A DNA stretch of 64,000 nucleotides from Marchantia polymorpha subsp. ruderalis (taxonomy: Eukaryota > Streptophyta > Marchantiopsida > Marchantiales > Marchantiaceae), in NCBI GenBank assembly GCA_037833965.1, contig AP031354.1, forward strand, positions 8,658,001-8,722,000, read 5' to 3'. Of the stretch, positions 12,112-23,800 are shown piece by piece. Within the stretch, counting starts at the first letter, position 1; each line of letters opens with the position of its first letter. The position numbers and the translations under genes are program-made. The notes below the pieces were generated by a model. It had not been told where the DNA came from. It did not search any database and was given only the letters and a program-made list of their open reading frames with translations.

Positions 12112-12584
12112 CGTTATCAGCACGCTCGCTCTTGTCAGCTTTCTATTTGCACCTGTCAGTTTGTTAGCTTTCTGTTTGTAGTTAACATCCAACAGGGCTT
12201 GGTATCGGGTGAAGAAGGGCTGAAAGATCGTCAACAACTTTGTGTTCTTGGTCTAGAGCTTGATGATAGGTTTCTTTGTTGGCAGATGAGCTCATTGTGA
12301 AGTTTGTGGCAATGATTCCAATTTTGACGCACTTAGAACGCCATCTTCGCTGCAGTTGCTTCAGTCCCACTAAGCATAGGAAGTCTTGCCGATCTTGTCC
12401 TACTTTTCTCTTCTTGTTCTACTTTCTCTCTTTTTCAGTTGTACCTTTGGCGATTTTGTTGCACGCAAGTATCTATGAATCTTGTGTACAAAGGAGTCTC
12501 TTTGTTCTTGGAGTAGATAATCATCTTCACTGTAACGACAGAAGCACAATCCAAGTACAGCAGAATCACTCCGCTCTACTTCAA

Positions 12585-13553
12585 ACCTTTAGCATCTGAT
12601 GGGACGAATTTTCTAGATTGACACTTCAACATCCCGACGTATCTCTCCGCCGAAGAACTGATCTACACGCTGCGCCCGAACTTGGAGAAACCGATTGAAC
12701 CGACGCACAAGTGGCAGACATTGTTGGTACTTTTTCGACATCTCAATCCGTCGTTACGGATGCAGTACATACACGAGGAGGATCCGACAATCCTATGGCC
12801 GGCGCTCGAATCACGCTTCCGACATGAAGAAACGATCATCTCACCACAAGCCCGGAGATTGGTTGAGTCTCCAAGTCCTCGACTTCCCGGATTTTCATAG
12901 TTTTGATTCATAACTGCACCATATCGTTGCCCAGCTCCGCATCTGTGGCCAAGGCATCACCGACGCCGAAATGATAGCTAAGACACTTTCAACTTTTACT
13001 CCTGCATGTGCCATCTTATCGCAACAATATCGCAATATGAAATTCACCAAGCATGCTGATTGAATGCGATACCTGATGATTGCTGAAAAGCAACAACAAC
13101 TCTTACTTAAGACAGCTGAGACTCGACCTGTAAGAGAAATTCACAATACGGAGGCCTTGAAGCATATCAGGACCAGCTCAACTTCAAGATCCGGAGGTAC
13201 AAACGACAAATCCCATGTTCCTGCTGCACCCAAATGCACACCACGAGGAAATTGGAGGCACAACCTGTCCAACAGGTCTCAGCGGTATGGCAACAAACCT
13301 CCTCAGTCTCAGTCTCGATTTCAATCTTGATCACGATATCAGTCTCAGTCACCTTTGTCTCTTGAGATCAAGGGTAATTGTCATAAGTGTGGTAGACTTG
13401 GTCATTGGGCACGCAATTGTCACGCTAGCAAGTACATATGTGACATGTATCAAGAACTTCAGTCCTTGAAAGTTGCGCGACGAGAGTCTCATACTGTAGA
13501 TGCTCCGTCTCTCACATTTACGGAGTTGGATCCAGAAAATTATATGGTAACGC
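12585..13553 (+). pseudogene. Copia gag remnant with CCHC zinc knuckle
   Basis: The region translates to a Copia-type gag (UBN2-like) split over at least two frames. A frame change near 12850 and stops (one near 12630) break it. Recognisable parts are LRPNLEKPI, then YIHEEDPTILWPALESRF, then in another frame DAEMIAKTLSTF and QQYRNMKFTKHAD, then EKQQQLLL. The nucleic-acid-binding knuckle at about 13375-13416 reads CHKCGRLGHWARNC and fits C-x2-C-x4-H-x4-C. In life this protein packages the element RNA. Confidence 0.85.
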
Positions 13554-13855
13554 ATTATGGTACTATCAACAAGAACAATATCGCGCTTCTTGATAGTGCA
13601 TCCACCGTTTCAGTTTTCAAAGACCATACTTACTTTGAGTTCCACACTCAAAACGAGCTGTGGCAATCTTGTGACATACTCACAATCGCAAGAATGCAAA
13701 ATTTAGTGTTCCGTGAGGGCCGGGCAACAATAGTCTTGCCCGGAGGGGCCCTCCTCACCTGCGAACAGGCAATGTATGCCCCTGGCGTCCTCCGGAGTCT
13801 GATTAGCTACCGGGATTTACGGGCCAACCATATCCACGACGTTGGAGTGCGGTGA
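13554..13855 (+). pseudogene. Copia aspartic protease remnant
   Basis: The gag frame runs on into a retropepsin-like segment with the active-site triad DSA (13592-13600, in LLDSAS). It is followed by a hydrophobic flap-like region and the phrase AMYAPGVLRSLISY, typical of the Copia protease-integrase junction. The frame stops at 13853-13855, before the integrase, so the polyprotein is broken. Confidence 0.75.
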
Positions 13856-14104
13856 AGAGATACTACAGCTTAGGCGTGGGACAGCGATCCTCGCCACCGC
13901 TAAAGCGGTAATACCATGACTGTACGAGATTCCAATCTCAAGATTTAACCCCATCAATACGGGTGCAAGGAAGAGGCAACTTGCCTATGCACGGTCCATT
14001 TTGGGCGCTAGTCCCACCCAACCGGAAAGGGGGATAGGCCACCACTCTCACTACGCGATCGAACCTACCCTGTAAAGGTGCCTCCACATCTCTCATGACA
14101 ACAA

Positions 14105-15060
14105 ACGCTAGAGCGGATTTGTGGCATAGCCGATTGGGGCACCCGGGAACTACTATGATGCGGAGGATGATACCGCTCCTGACGGCCACGAGATGTGCAC
14201 TAGCGACACGGAGCATGTTCGAGAATGCCTAGCATGCATCCAGGGGAAATTGATCAAACGACCTTCCACTTGAAAATTACCGGAGGAGATGCCCGCACCA
14301 TTGCACCGTCTTCAAGGTGATTGGTGTGGCCCAATTAGTCCAACATCAAGTCAGTTCAAATACTTTTTGTCCTAATTGATGCATTTGGACGTCATGCTGA
14401 AGTTTATCTTCTTACCACTAGAAACATGATGTTTTCCAAGACCTTAGCAATGTTATTAAAATTTAGAAACCACATCATCCAGATCATCCAGTTCAATTTC
14501 TTAGAATGTACAACGCTCTTGAATTTAAATCTCATGCATTTGAGTACTATTGCGCAGCGACAAGTATAGAACTTACTCATTCCGCTCCTTACAAGCACAG
14601 TCACAATGGTCTAGCCGAAGCTTTTATCAAGAAAATTTAGCTCATAGTCCGACCCCTCCTTTTTCATTCTAAACTTCCACCTTCTTATTGGGGTCATGCT
14701 GTCCTTCACGCTGCCGTTCTTTTATGTCTTAGACCAACCCTACTCCATACTCAGACTCAGCTAGAATTAGCATCCGGACGATTCCCGCATATATCACATC
14801 TTCAAACCTTTGGTTGTGAGGTTTGGGTACCTGTTACAGATCCAAAGATGAAATCCATGGAACTCCATAGAATCAAAGGTATATATCTTGGTTTTGACTC
14901 CTTGAGTATTATTCGATACAAGTTACCCGATAGAGATGATGTTTACAAAGCTAGATTTAAGAACTTCAAATTCATAGAAACTCGTTTTTCCGGCGCTAGA
15001 CACTCCAACCATATGGACTTAACTTTTGAGCCCAAGAGACTCTCACCTTAAACCCAGATC
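14105..15060 (+). pseudogene. Copia integrase remnant, catalytic Asp replaced
   Basis: The pre-integrase zinc-binding part is visible as LWHSRLGHPG (about 14118-14148) and ECLACIQGK (about 14221-14247). The catalytic core follows: GDWCGP (14316 on), VLIDAFGRHAEVYLL, and FLRMYNALEF, where the family has Asp before Asn and this copy has Tyr, then HNGLAEAFIKK with the catalytic Glu. The C-terminal part continues to RIKGIYLGFDSLSIIRY, the usual end of the Copia integrase. Frame changes and a stop after FIKKI interrupt it. Confidence 0.85.
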
Positions 15061-15399
15061 CACAAACAGCACTTACAGATTTTGAGGTTAGAAAACTTCT
15101 AGACTTACTGAACCTAGCCAAAAAGCTCCCTGATGGATTTCAATCCGGCCCTAGAATACTCCAAAACCCACTACCTGGGTCAGGAAACCCCGTGCCCGCT
15201 TCCATACCCAAGAAATGTAAGACTCATACACGAGCAGCTCTTCTAGTAGAACAACCGGAGAAACCTTCAGATCTGGTCAAATCCTCAATCATTTGTAACC
15301 AGTCTTACTAGTTCTGATTTTGATCCTACTACTTTAGATCAAACTAGGAAGCGACCAAATTGGCCACAGTGAGCAAATGCATTACATGCCGAGTATCAA

Positions 15400-16068
15400 T
15401 CCCTCCGCAAGCGTTCAGTGTTTGGGCCACTTGTAACAGATCTTACAGTCAAACCCATATGTCACAAACTTATATTCACTAAAAAACGTGACGAACATGG
15501 AACCGTGATTTGTTACAAGGTACGCCTAGTTGCACAAGGATATACTCAAAAACCAGGAATTGATTTTGACTAAACATATTCCACTGTCATGGATAGTACT
15601 TCATTCCGCTATCTCTTAAGCCTAGCTGTACAACTGTCACTTGAAACACGTCTCCTAGATGTTGTCACTGCCTATCTCTATGACAACTTGGATACATATT
15701 TGCATATCAAACCTCCAATAGAGTATGTGCCACGCCTGCCACCAGTCCAACCATGACATTTTCACGGGCTACGCATCCGGAAGGCTCTCTATGGCTTGAA
15801 ACAAGTCGGAAGAGCATGGTATCATCACGTGAAGTCCTATTTGATTTCTAAATCATCCTGCTTTACCATGCATCTTTGTTTTGAAGGAAGATAAACAATT
15901 TGTGATCCTCGCGGTATATATTGATGATTTGAACTGTATTGGAACATCATTAAACAATCATGTTGAATTCATACTAACTAAACACTTTGAGATGAAACTG
16001 TTAGGCAAAACATCATATTGCCTTGGCCTCAAAATTACTCATCCTGTAGATGGAAGCAGTATTCCAAG
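15400..16068 (+). pseudogene. Copia reverse transcriptase remnant, truncated
   Basis: Recognisable blocks are VRLVAQGYTQKPGIDFD, LDVVTAYLY, RKALYGLKQVGRAWY and the catalytic VYIDDL (about 15914-15931), then LGKTSYCLGLKITH. Several stops and a frame change interrupt them. The sequence ends at about codon PVDGSSIP, where it runs straight into LTR sequence. The last part of reverse transcriptase and all of RNase H are therefore deleted. Confidence 0.9.
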
Positions 16069-16366
16069 TATCTCTAAATATAGGTAGGGTTTACCCTAAC
16101 CCTACCAATAGAGTATCTCCAAAGGAAGGGAGGGTTTACCCTAACCTCAAGAAGCATCGAGATTTCTAACCGCAAGTATCTCTATTAATAAAGGTACACT
16201 AATCCTCACTCCCATATAAATATGGTACTGTAACACCCTCCGAGGTCATTCAATATATTTTACTTTGAGAATATTTACTGAGAGCACTGTCCAGAGGGAG
16301 AGATCCGAGAGCATTGTTTCTTTTGTCTCACTATTTTGATCTCTTTTAGTTTTCCTTTTCACAACA
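16069..16366 (+). repeat. 3' LTR of the Copia element, left-truncated (298 bp)
   Basis: It contains one 108-bp unit (16069-16176) against two in the 5' LTR, then a 190-bp part nearly identical to the 5' LTR, ending CACAACA. The LTR start (TGTTGAGATAGGT) is missing. The junction lies within or next to CCAAGTATCTC at 16064-16074, where the LTR units also have CGCAAGTATC, so a short shared CAAGTATC may have guided the deletion. Confidence 0.9.
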
Positions 16367-16371
16367 AAATT
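16367..16371. repeat. Target-site duplication of the Copia element, right copy (AAATT)
   Basis: This matches 11687-11691. It fixes the right boundary of the Copia element and shows that the following hAT-like element is a separate unit. Confidence 0.85.
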
Positions 16372-16439
16372 AATGCTTATATATTATGACTCTCTCACTT
16401 ACATAATCTGAATCTAGTGTTATCTTATTCATCAAATAC

Positions 16440-18685
16440 ACCTTAGTGTAGGCCTCATAAAATTAGACGTTCTAAAAATATACTCCTAATTAGCCTAATT
16501 TAAATGAGCCAAACGCCTAAAAGAAGTAAAAATCATAAGTGATGTGCATTGCGGCCAAGGAGTGATATGATGATGCAGTGGCGCCACATAGAGTCTGCTT
16601 GGTCTAGCTTAGGCGGTCCGGTGCAATTCTTGGCAGGTCAACACCTTCGGACGCCTTGACGCGTTCAAAAACAAATTGACATGGGACAAACCGTGAAGAT
16701 GAGAAAGACAAGCAGTACACCGTCTCGCACAACACCGTTTTAGCAGAAATATTTGCATCTCATTGACTATTTGCAAGAAATATTTGGCTGAATTTGGCCT
16801 GGACATCACACCATCGCAGCACAATAGCGTTGTGACATGTGTCGTCTACCTGTTCTGCAAGCAGCTAGACAGCTTGGCGCCACGGAAGACGATGATTGCG
16901 AGCGCAATCAAACCAACATCATCAAATACTGGATTCTGCAGTTTTGCAAGAAGAAATAGACTTTGCCGATCATCACACGTCGGAACACCATGATGATTTC
17001 GCTGAGTTCAAGGCTCTAAGTAACGAAGAAAGGAAAAGAAAAATTTTGATGCTAGGAAGCGTACATTAGAATCAGTGCACCGATATCTTAACTGAATGCA
17101 GACGGTGTTGATCATCCCCATATCGAGTGATATTGTCGAGTTCATCATTGGCGACATGTTTTCCAAGCCAAAGCTAGACTAGAAGATGAAGCTGATCATT
17201 AAGACCAGCAACGCGATCTTGTACAATCTGACTTTACATCACACATCAATTGGTTTTGTTGTGTATTTTGGCGTTTATTATATTTAGCCATCGGCCTAGG
17301 GTTAGTTGTGGTACATTTGAGTGTGTACGTTCTCGTGTGTGAGAGTATTATTTCAACGATGTAGATTGTATAGCGATATACATATTTGCATGTTAGTTTG
17401 TTGTTCAAATCGATTTCAGTTGTGATCGAACAGCACAAGGACGTGTTTGGTAACAAAAAATTGGTGGACCTCAACGATCACGAGGACGGCAAGATGATCC
17501 GCATCAATGTCAGCGCCAACCTGCAGTATCTGTCTGATGTTCTGAATCAGGTCTGATGTTCTCGCTCACCGGCGATGGGAGTATTCATCAAAGCGTGTCA
17601 TTCTTTGACGAGCGCATCCGCGTTTGTGTCGGCGGTCGCTTGTTCAACATCTATTTGGTAGTCATTTCATTCTACAATTGCCACTCAGCCATAAACATCT
17701 TCAAGACGCTCAATCAGCTCTGCAGTTCTTGGTGGCACAAGCTGTTGTCGATTAGCACGGATGGTGTGAACAACATGATCAGATGGAAAGGCGGATTTGT
17801 GACACTCATGAACAAGGAGTCTGCCAAATAAACCGGATAAACCTCGTCATTCAGAACGCAGTGATCATGATCAACGACTACGCATTCACCAAAACGACAC
17901 ACAACTTCACGATGCATATCCGCCAAAAGTACCAATTTACAACTTGTGATGGGCAGCAAGTGTCCAAAGGACACAAATCGCTTGACATACTTTCAAGGCC
18001 AATTGTAGTGGCTGCTGACACACCACATTAAGTTGCTGGAGTGGATAGAGCAGCGGCAGCACGCCTCGTCGCCAACTTTCGAGTACTCTATCATCGCCTG
18101 CGTCATCAACCCTCTCGCCGAGGCGTATACTATAACGCTAGTCAATTTGCAACAACACAACCTTTGTCTGTCGCAGCAAATCAAATACATGGAGCAGCTG
18201 GTCCTGATTATTCTCCTGATGGTCGACATCCAGCATGAAGACAACAACGAGGCGATGCAGAGGAGAACAATTATCTTGAACTTGGAGTGTAGTGGATCAC
18301 GTTCAAGGATGTCCTCGTACATGTTAAGGATCAGGGGCCTAGGTCAAGAACCTGTTCATGTTACTGACCGATGAAGACCAGATCGAAGTGTTGCGCGAGA
18401 TCGTTGGATAAGCGTTGCGCCTTGTCAAGGGCTTTGTTAGTTGTACAAGGAGAACGCGACAGCCGCAACAACGCGACGGTATAGCTTGCGCCGCCCTTCT
18501 TTCCTCAACATCTCTTAGCAATAGCATGACATCTTGTAGAGATGTTCAATGAAATAATCTTTCATCGATGTTCAATGAAGTAACAAGATAGTAAACGCCT
18601 AATTTTCTCGCACAGGAAACATCTAATTTAGCTTATTTTGTTTAAATTAGGCATTCCTTCAATTTTATGAGGCCTGCCTTAATGT
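16440..18685 (+). mobile_element. Decayed hAT-like DNA transposon with terminal inverted repeats
   Basis: Near each end is a perfect 15-bp inverted match: AGGCCTCATAAAATT at 16450-16464 and its complement at 18661-18675. A second perfect pair lies inside: GCCTAATTTAAA at 16493-16504 and its complement at 18641-18652. Between them is a frame-shifted transposase on the plus strand. I could not find an 8-bp target duplication, so the exact ends are uncertain. The left end is about 70 bp from the Copia target duplication. The element is clearly dead (many stops). Confidence 0.75.
16640..18330 (+). pseudogene. hAT-like transposase remnant (RNase H-like core)
   Basis: Blocks in order, in several frames: CVVYLFCKQ (about 16840, resembling a BED-type zinc finger start); VEFIIGDMFSKPKLD (about 17132-17178); FSLTGDGSIHQSVSFFDERIRVCVGGRLFN (17559 on); LLSISTDGVNNM (about 17743) with a following G-x-VT; SKCPKDTN-like residues near 17955; and LLEWIEQRQHASSP then LCLSQQIKYMEQLV (18033-18210). 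The two Asp motifs (TGDG and STDG..NM) are spaced as in hAT transposases. From memory the closest overall pattern is a large family of hAT-like proteins common in oomycetes. Function is lost through stops and frame changes. Confidence 0.65.
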
Positions 18686-18986
18686 GTCCTTGACACATAA
18701 ACCCCATTATCATATAGGAGATAACTAAGGTTTCGTCAATTTACACATCAAGACCACATCTTCATTTTGTACATTTTTATCGTGCCACATCATTCATTCA
18801 AAAACTTTGATTTTTTGCCAAAATCTTTCAAGCCTGTTTCTAGTATTTGAAGAGTACAAAGATGAGACCCTCTCCTTCGAAAATCTGCTAGATTTTGAGT
18901 AGAAGGTCATTTGGTCCAACAAAATTTGAGGTAGGCTTCACTAGAGGCCAAAATTTGAGGTAGGCTTCACCTAAACCCTACCTCAT

Positions 18987-19025
18987 CCGTTGTCCATTCG
19001 TGAATATTTCACGAATGGATAACGG
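18987..19025. repeat. 18-bp hairpin with one mismatch
   Basis: Left arm CCGTTGTCCATTCGTGAA (18987-19004), loop TAT, right arm TTCACGAATGGATAACGG (19008-19025). Only one of the 18 positions fails to pair by Watson-Crick rules, and it would be a G-U pair in RNA on one strand. It follows a 21-bp direct repeat and may be part of a small foldback element. Confidence 0.85.
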
Positions 19026-19276
19026 TTGTTGCCCTCTTACTCAGCAAATACTAGCCGCACTTGCCCAAAATGGAAGCATGAGGCTGCTGGAACTTAGTGC
19101 AAGGTACAACAAATGATGTGATTCAAATTGAATAAAGAAAACTAGGATTTTGATTCCAAAGGACATCGTAGACATGTGCAAAAGGTTTGTATGTCTCTCA
19201 AGAACACAAAACTATTGTGAATTTGAGTGGAGATCCTCGTTTGATTGCACTCGTGATCCAACTGAGTGGACCAGCT

Positions 19277-19412
19277 AACAACTCTTCAGAGTAGTCTTAA
19301 ATCCTAAAGAACTAATTCGTAGCAAAGACGGTGTGTTGTCACCTACCAACTCTGCAGAGTAATCTTAAATCCTAAAAAACTAACTCGTAGCAAAGATGGT
19401 GTGATGTCACCT
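19277..19412. repeat. Two-copy 68-bp tandem duplication
   Basis: Copies at 19277-19344 and 19345-19412 share phrases such as CTTAAATCCTAAA and CGTAGCAAAGA, with roughly 10 differences. There is no coding content. Confidence 0.8.
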
Positions 19413-20575
19413 TACAATGTCATATATTGCTTGGAAGCACATTTATTTGAGACATAAAAATTCTGAGTTTTATCCTCCCAACAGAGGTCCTACACCTTTT
19501 AACCTATGCCGGTCTACAGAATTACATAAAAAGATCACATCTGTTGGCCTCCCAAGATCATCAGATCACACTTTGATAGTTTGTTCTTGACTATCTGAGC
19601 GCCAGTTCCTAGAAACCAGTGAAGAAAGTCCTGAAAATAAGGGATATAGTATCTTACAAGATATACTAAAAGAGGGTACACCAGTAATCCAGTTACTCGA
19701 TACGTTCTCTCAAAACATAAATGACTAGTACGCAACGATAGAAACATCTGCACGTTCGCAATCGGGTTCTGTTATACTACTCACAACAAGCTGAAATGAG
19801 ATGACATTCCAACACGCTTTGCGGCCAGTAACGTTCACGCGACTCCATAAACTCAATGGCTTGCAGGTACTTCTCTACAACAATACCACGTCCTCAAGTG
19901 TAGAACCTAGTACATACTTGATTCAAAAGGCAGACGAGTACACAAACAATTCATTTATACCTTTCCATTACTTTACAACTGCTTTAGGGCACACTCAAGC
20001 AATAATTCGAATTCCAGCGGCAACAAGACACATGTATTCACAATCGAAAAACTTCACTTAAGTCGATTCCAACCTCGATGTGAATCACGGACTGAACCCG
20101 AACTTCAACTCTCTTATACAGAGCCGATGTTCTCACTCGATTTGGAAAAAATACATGATTCTTGGCCTTGCGCTACAATGAAAAAGTCTCGGAACACCAG
20201 GTCATTGGTGATTCAGGCAACTGGGCGACTCTCACTCATCGCCACAAGTTTGCAAACTATCCTCAGCAGAAACCATAAAGTAGAGCTACAAATAACTGAC
20301 TAAATCAATGCTGGAACCCCAAAAAGGTGCTCACCCCTTCGCACCTCTTATTGATTCAAGTTGGGGTATGGAGCGGGGGTAACCATGTTGCTCCTCTGAC
20401 TTCTTTGTGACCTTAAGTAGCTTTCTCTATACGAATGGACTGACAAATGCCTGCAAGCTAGAGGAACTGGACTTCCTTAGTCAAGACGTTATTCTTCAGC
20501 TCACTACCCACTGCAGATAGACAAATTTCACCGGCAACGAAATCAAATGTCCTTCGCAATACACGCTAAGCTGTC

Positions 20576-20581
20576 TTTATT
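20576..20581 (-). terminator. Likely polyadenylation signal of the kinase gene
   Basis: On the minus strand this reads AATAAA, about 255 bases past the kinase stop codon, a normal 3' UTR length. A second near-copy of the motif follows 9 bases away. Confidence 0.4.
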
Positions 20582-20834
20582 GTCTTTATCCAAGATATGA
20601 ATGGGGGTTACCTCAACATTAACTACAGAAGCTTTTCTTGCCTTCACTTCCCAGAGAACGCTGTTCTGAGGTCATATCCGTCTGTTCAAAGTCATGTTTG
20701 TATGCCTCGGGCCTCCGTGGCTGGATGAAAACTGAATACTAGGTTTACAGCATTCCCTGGTTCAGCCGATGTTACTGTCATGACCAAGCAGTGGCAGCAA
20801 ACGCTCTTCCAACCTGGCTGGACAAGATCTTCTG

Positions 20835-23800
20835 TCACACAACTTGATAATGTTCTGAAATAGCAGCTGCCGCCGCCTTAATCCATGTTGCAGCAGCAAG
20901 AGCTCCGGGATCTGGTACGGTTGCGAGAATTTCGGATGTCACATAGTTTGATCGACCAGCCTGGCACAAACCAAGATTTGTGGATGTTTAGTATAGCTGC
21001 TGATGTGGAAGACATAAATAACTTCAACTCTTCTTTAAGTTGTTTGCCCCAATGACTCATGTTGTGTATCAGTAATAGGTTTAGGAAATCACCACTCCTG
21101 GCATTAACTTCGTCGCTTCTACCCCTTTTTCTGCCGCATCTGCGGCTGCAGCGAAAGCTCTCACAGGATCAGTGCCCGCATCGAGCGCCTGCAATCAAAC
21201 ACTCAGGTCAGTAGGTAAATCTTTCAAACGCGTTTGGCTTTTAGCTACAATTGACACGGTCCCCGTCGAGGTTCAAAGTCCACAACGTTCAATCACATTC
21301 ATTATTAAGGTTGATTTCTGGACTTTAATGTCAAAAGCACGCCCTAATAATTATATTAAAACAAAAGAGATAACTCTTACTCCTGTCAGTTTGAAACTTT
21401 TAAGAGAGGAACATACAGTCCTGTCCTGTTTAAGGTACATTAACCTAATCTATGAGACATTAAGGTCGGATGAGAACTGACTTCTCTCAATGCCGTGGAC
21501 GCAGGGATAAGAGCATCAAGGAGAGTCCTTTGATTAATTTTTGCACCACCGTATGCGCTTACAGCGAGATTCGCAGCTTCAAATGCCGATGACCCTGAGA
21601 AAGAAACCATACGGACATCGATTAACCTCCTGATGTAGGGGCAACGCATCTGATTAGACCAGTGTATGACTGCTGGGGCTGTGACAGACTGCTACTATCA
21701 AGTGTTACAGTACACTGAAGCTGTACTGTGAGCCGCAGATTCTGGGTTGATCAAAACAAATACCAAGGACGTGATCCTACATGAATGGAGGTTTAAACAA
21801 GAAGATCCAATACAGTCCAAGTCGACGAGCAAAAGCAAAAACAAATCGTGAATGACGACGGGCGTTCGGCAATTGACAGATTTGAAGAGTAAATCTGAAG
21901 GGTGCCAAGGAAGGGAAGTGCTAGAATAGATCCTGTCAATGCTGGAAGTGAGCTTGGATGTATACATCGGCATTTTGCAAGTACTCAAGACGAGCGGAAA
22001 ACGGCCATGATGAATGTAAGGAGACAGACTCAGACAATCAACTGAACGTAGCTGCACAGGGAGAACGTGATTAGGCAAAGAGAGCATACAATCAAAGAAC
22101 GCTCAACAAGAACAATGCAGTCAAACAACAGCCACAGTAACGTTCAAAAAAAGTAATCAATTTGTATATGAGGTACAAGCAATAGAACTAATCCAAGTCC
22201 TTTATCTGTTATTTTGATATATTAAACCAACAGGAATTTTGTCTATGTTGCAAAATAAATGACTCCAAAAAAAGGAATTGCATGTATTTGTAGTCTGATT
22301 GCAAGACGCCTTCTTTTCGTTATCTGTTCACATCTCATTCTACGATGAGTATGTTACTCCTAGACACTGTTCTCAAACGTTCATTTCTCGTGTGGCCTTA
22401 AAACCAGATATCATATACACCGTGCATATGAGCGACTTGCATATTCGTGCTAGCGATAGTAACTGAGATTAGCAAATTTTCTTCCTATAGTTGGTGATAC
22501 CATCTGTTGGGACTACTAGGGAAGAACAGAGTCAATGACCGTTCCAACCACGTTGGGGAAACAAATCAGTGATTTTCAGTCAAGTTCAAGTCGATGCAAA
22601 TAACACTCCAAGATGCACTTACAGGCTTTAGCACTGGTGGTAGGTGACGGAGTCTCCATTAGGCGGGCGTAGGCAGCTCTACAGAAGATGTCGTATCTGA
22701 TGACACACGAAATGAAATTGTCAACCACAAGGCCCAGCGACGTGGCGTAACGTCCAAACAGAAGTATCAAGTGTGGACTTCGACATCGTCACGTCATACA
22801 ATACATCCGACTGTAAATTCTTCTATATTAGGTAGAAGGCTAACTAAAGAATCCAGTCACAAGGAAGCTCAAAAGAACTTTCAAATGCGGTTCTTTTGAC
22901 AATTGCTGAAATCCGATTAAAGATAGAAGACATGCTGACTTAGTTCTAAGAGCGCGTGGAAAACTATATGAAGATGCAGATCTGTATCTCTAGAGCAATT
23001 CAGAAACAATGGATCGAGTTTAAACGAAATATTCTGAAAGCAACTTACATTACACCACTTGTACCTCCCATGGACCTCCTTATTGAGCTTCCTAGTTCCT
23101 GGACTGTAGCAGCAGCATCATTCAAGGGATAACTGTAGGAGGATGTACAGAGATGACAGTCAGTCTTCATGAGAGTCTTCAGAGAGTCTCCAACATATTC
23201 CGAACTTAGTGGTGGAGATTGATATTAGCTTTGAGATTGACTCACCCAGCCAATGGTGGGTAGTTCTGGAGGCCATAAACATAAATTCATGATGCCATTT
23301 GTGCTATTTATCTAATCGTTCACTTCTTTCACTTGTGTTAACAAAAACGTATGTTTGAATTAAGGCTACCAAAAATCAATTTATAGGACTCTGCAGCATA
23401 AAGTCAACTTGCTTGAACAGACGATCATGATTTAGAATAAGAGGAGCAGTAACTGATCTTGGAGGTCCTCTAGAACTGCATGGGCTCCCTTGTACATCTG
23501 CAAAAGATCAGAAACGTTAGAGAAGGATACAAACGAAGTGGAATCCTAACGTTCGGCGACGAGAAATCAATGTTGCCTCAGTATACTCAGCAGGCTTCTG
23601 TATATCATTAACATAAAAGTGCGACCACACAGAGTTCGATTATGCCACCTCCTTCATGGTGGAAACCTGCGCGCTTTGGAAGCATTAATGTTTACTAAGT
23701 GCATAGCTCCGTAGGAGTTTCAGGTTTCCTACAGTGTTCTAGGATAGAGGATGATTGTTACCGTTGAACCGCAGTCTCCATCTCCAACTTTGGCATCCAT

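Larger units (their letters stand above)
11692..16366 (+). mobile_element. Decayed Ty1/Copia LTR retrotransposon
   Basis: The element starts TGTTGAGATAGG and ends CACAACA, and is flanked by the perfect 5-bp direct repeat AAATT (11687-11691 and 16367-16371), the expected target-site duplication. Domain order is 5' LTR, gag with a CCHC knuckle, protease, integrase, reverse transcriptase, 3' LTR. Integrase before reverse transcriptase is the mark of Copia rather than Gypsy. All coding parts carry stops or frame changes. The RNase H domain, the polypurine tract and the left part of the 3' LTR are missing, so it cannot move by itself. Because the outer ends and target duplication are intact, the internal deletion most likely happened after insertion. 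The bases just after the 5' LTR (CGTTATCAGCACG) sit where a primer-binding site belongs but do not match the usual plant initiator-tRNA-Met site. Confidence 0.95.
18686..20575. other. Intergenic DNA with small repeats
   Basis: No gene recognised. Contents are a 21-bp direct repeat (18921-18941 and 18950-18970), an 18-bp hairpin and a 68-bp tandem duplication, both listed separately, and otherwise unremarkable mixed-composition sequence leading to the 3' end of the kinase gene. Confidence 0.5.

Noticed and set aside
12112..12126. Primer-binding site for initiator tRNA-Met after the 5' LTR
   Set aside because: The position is right but the bases do not match the usual TGGTATCAGAGC-type site, so no tRNA primer is named.
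13938..14216. 92-codon minus-strand frame in the Copia element
   Set aside because: It is the antisense shadow of the protease-integrase region, whose plus-strand motifs are clear.
21698..22087. 129-codon frame on the minus strand
   Set aside because: It lies inside the kinase intron between exons 17 and 18, whose splice sites and phases fit perfectly without it.
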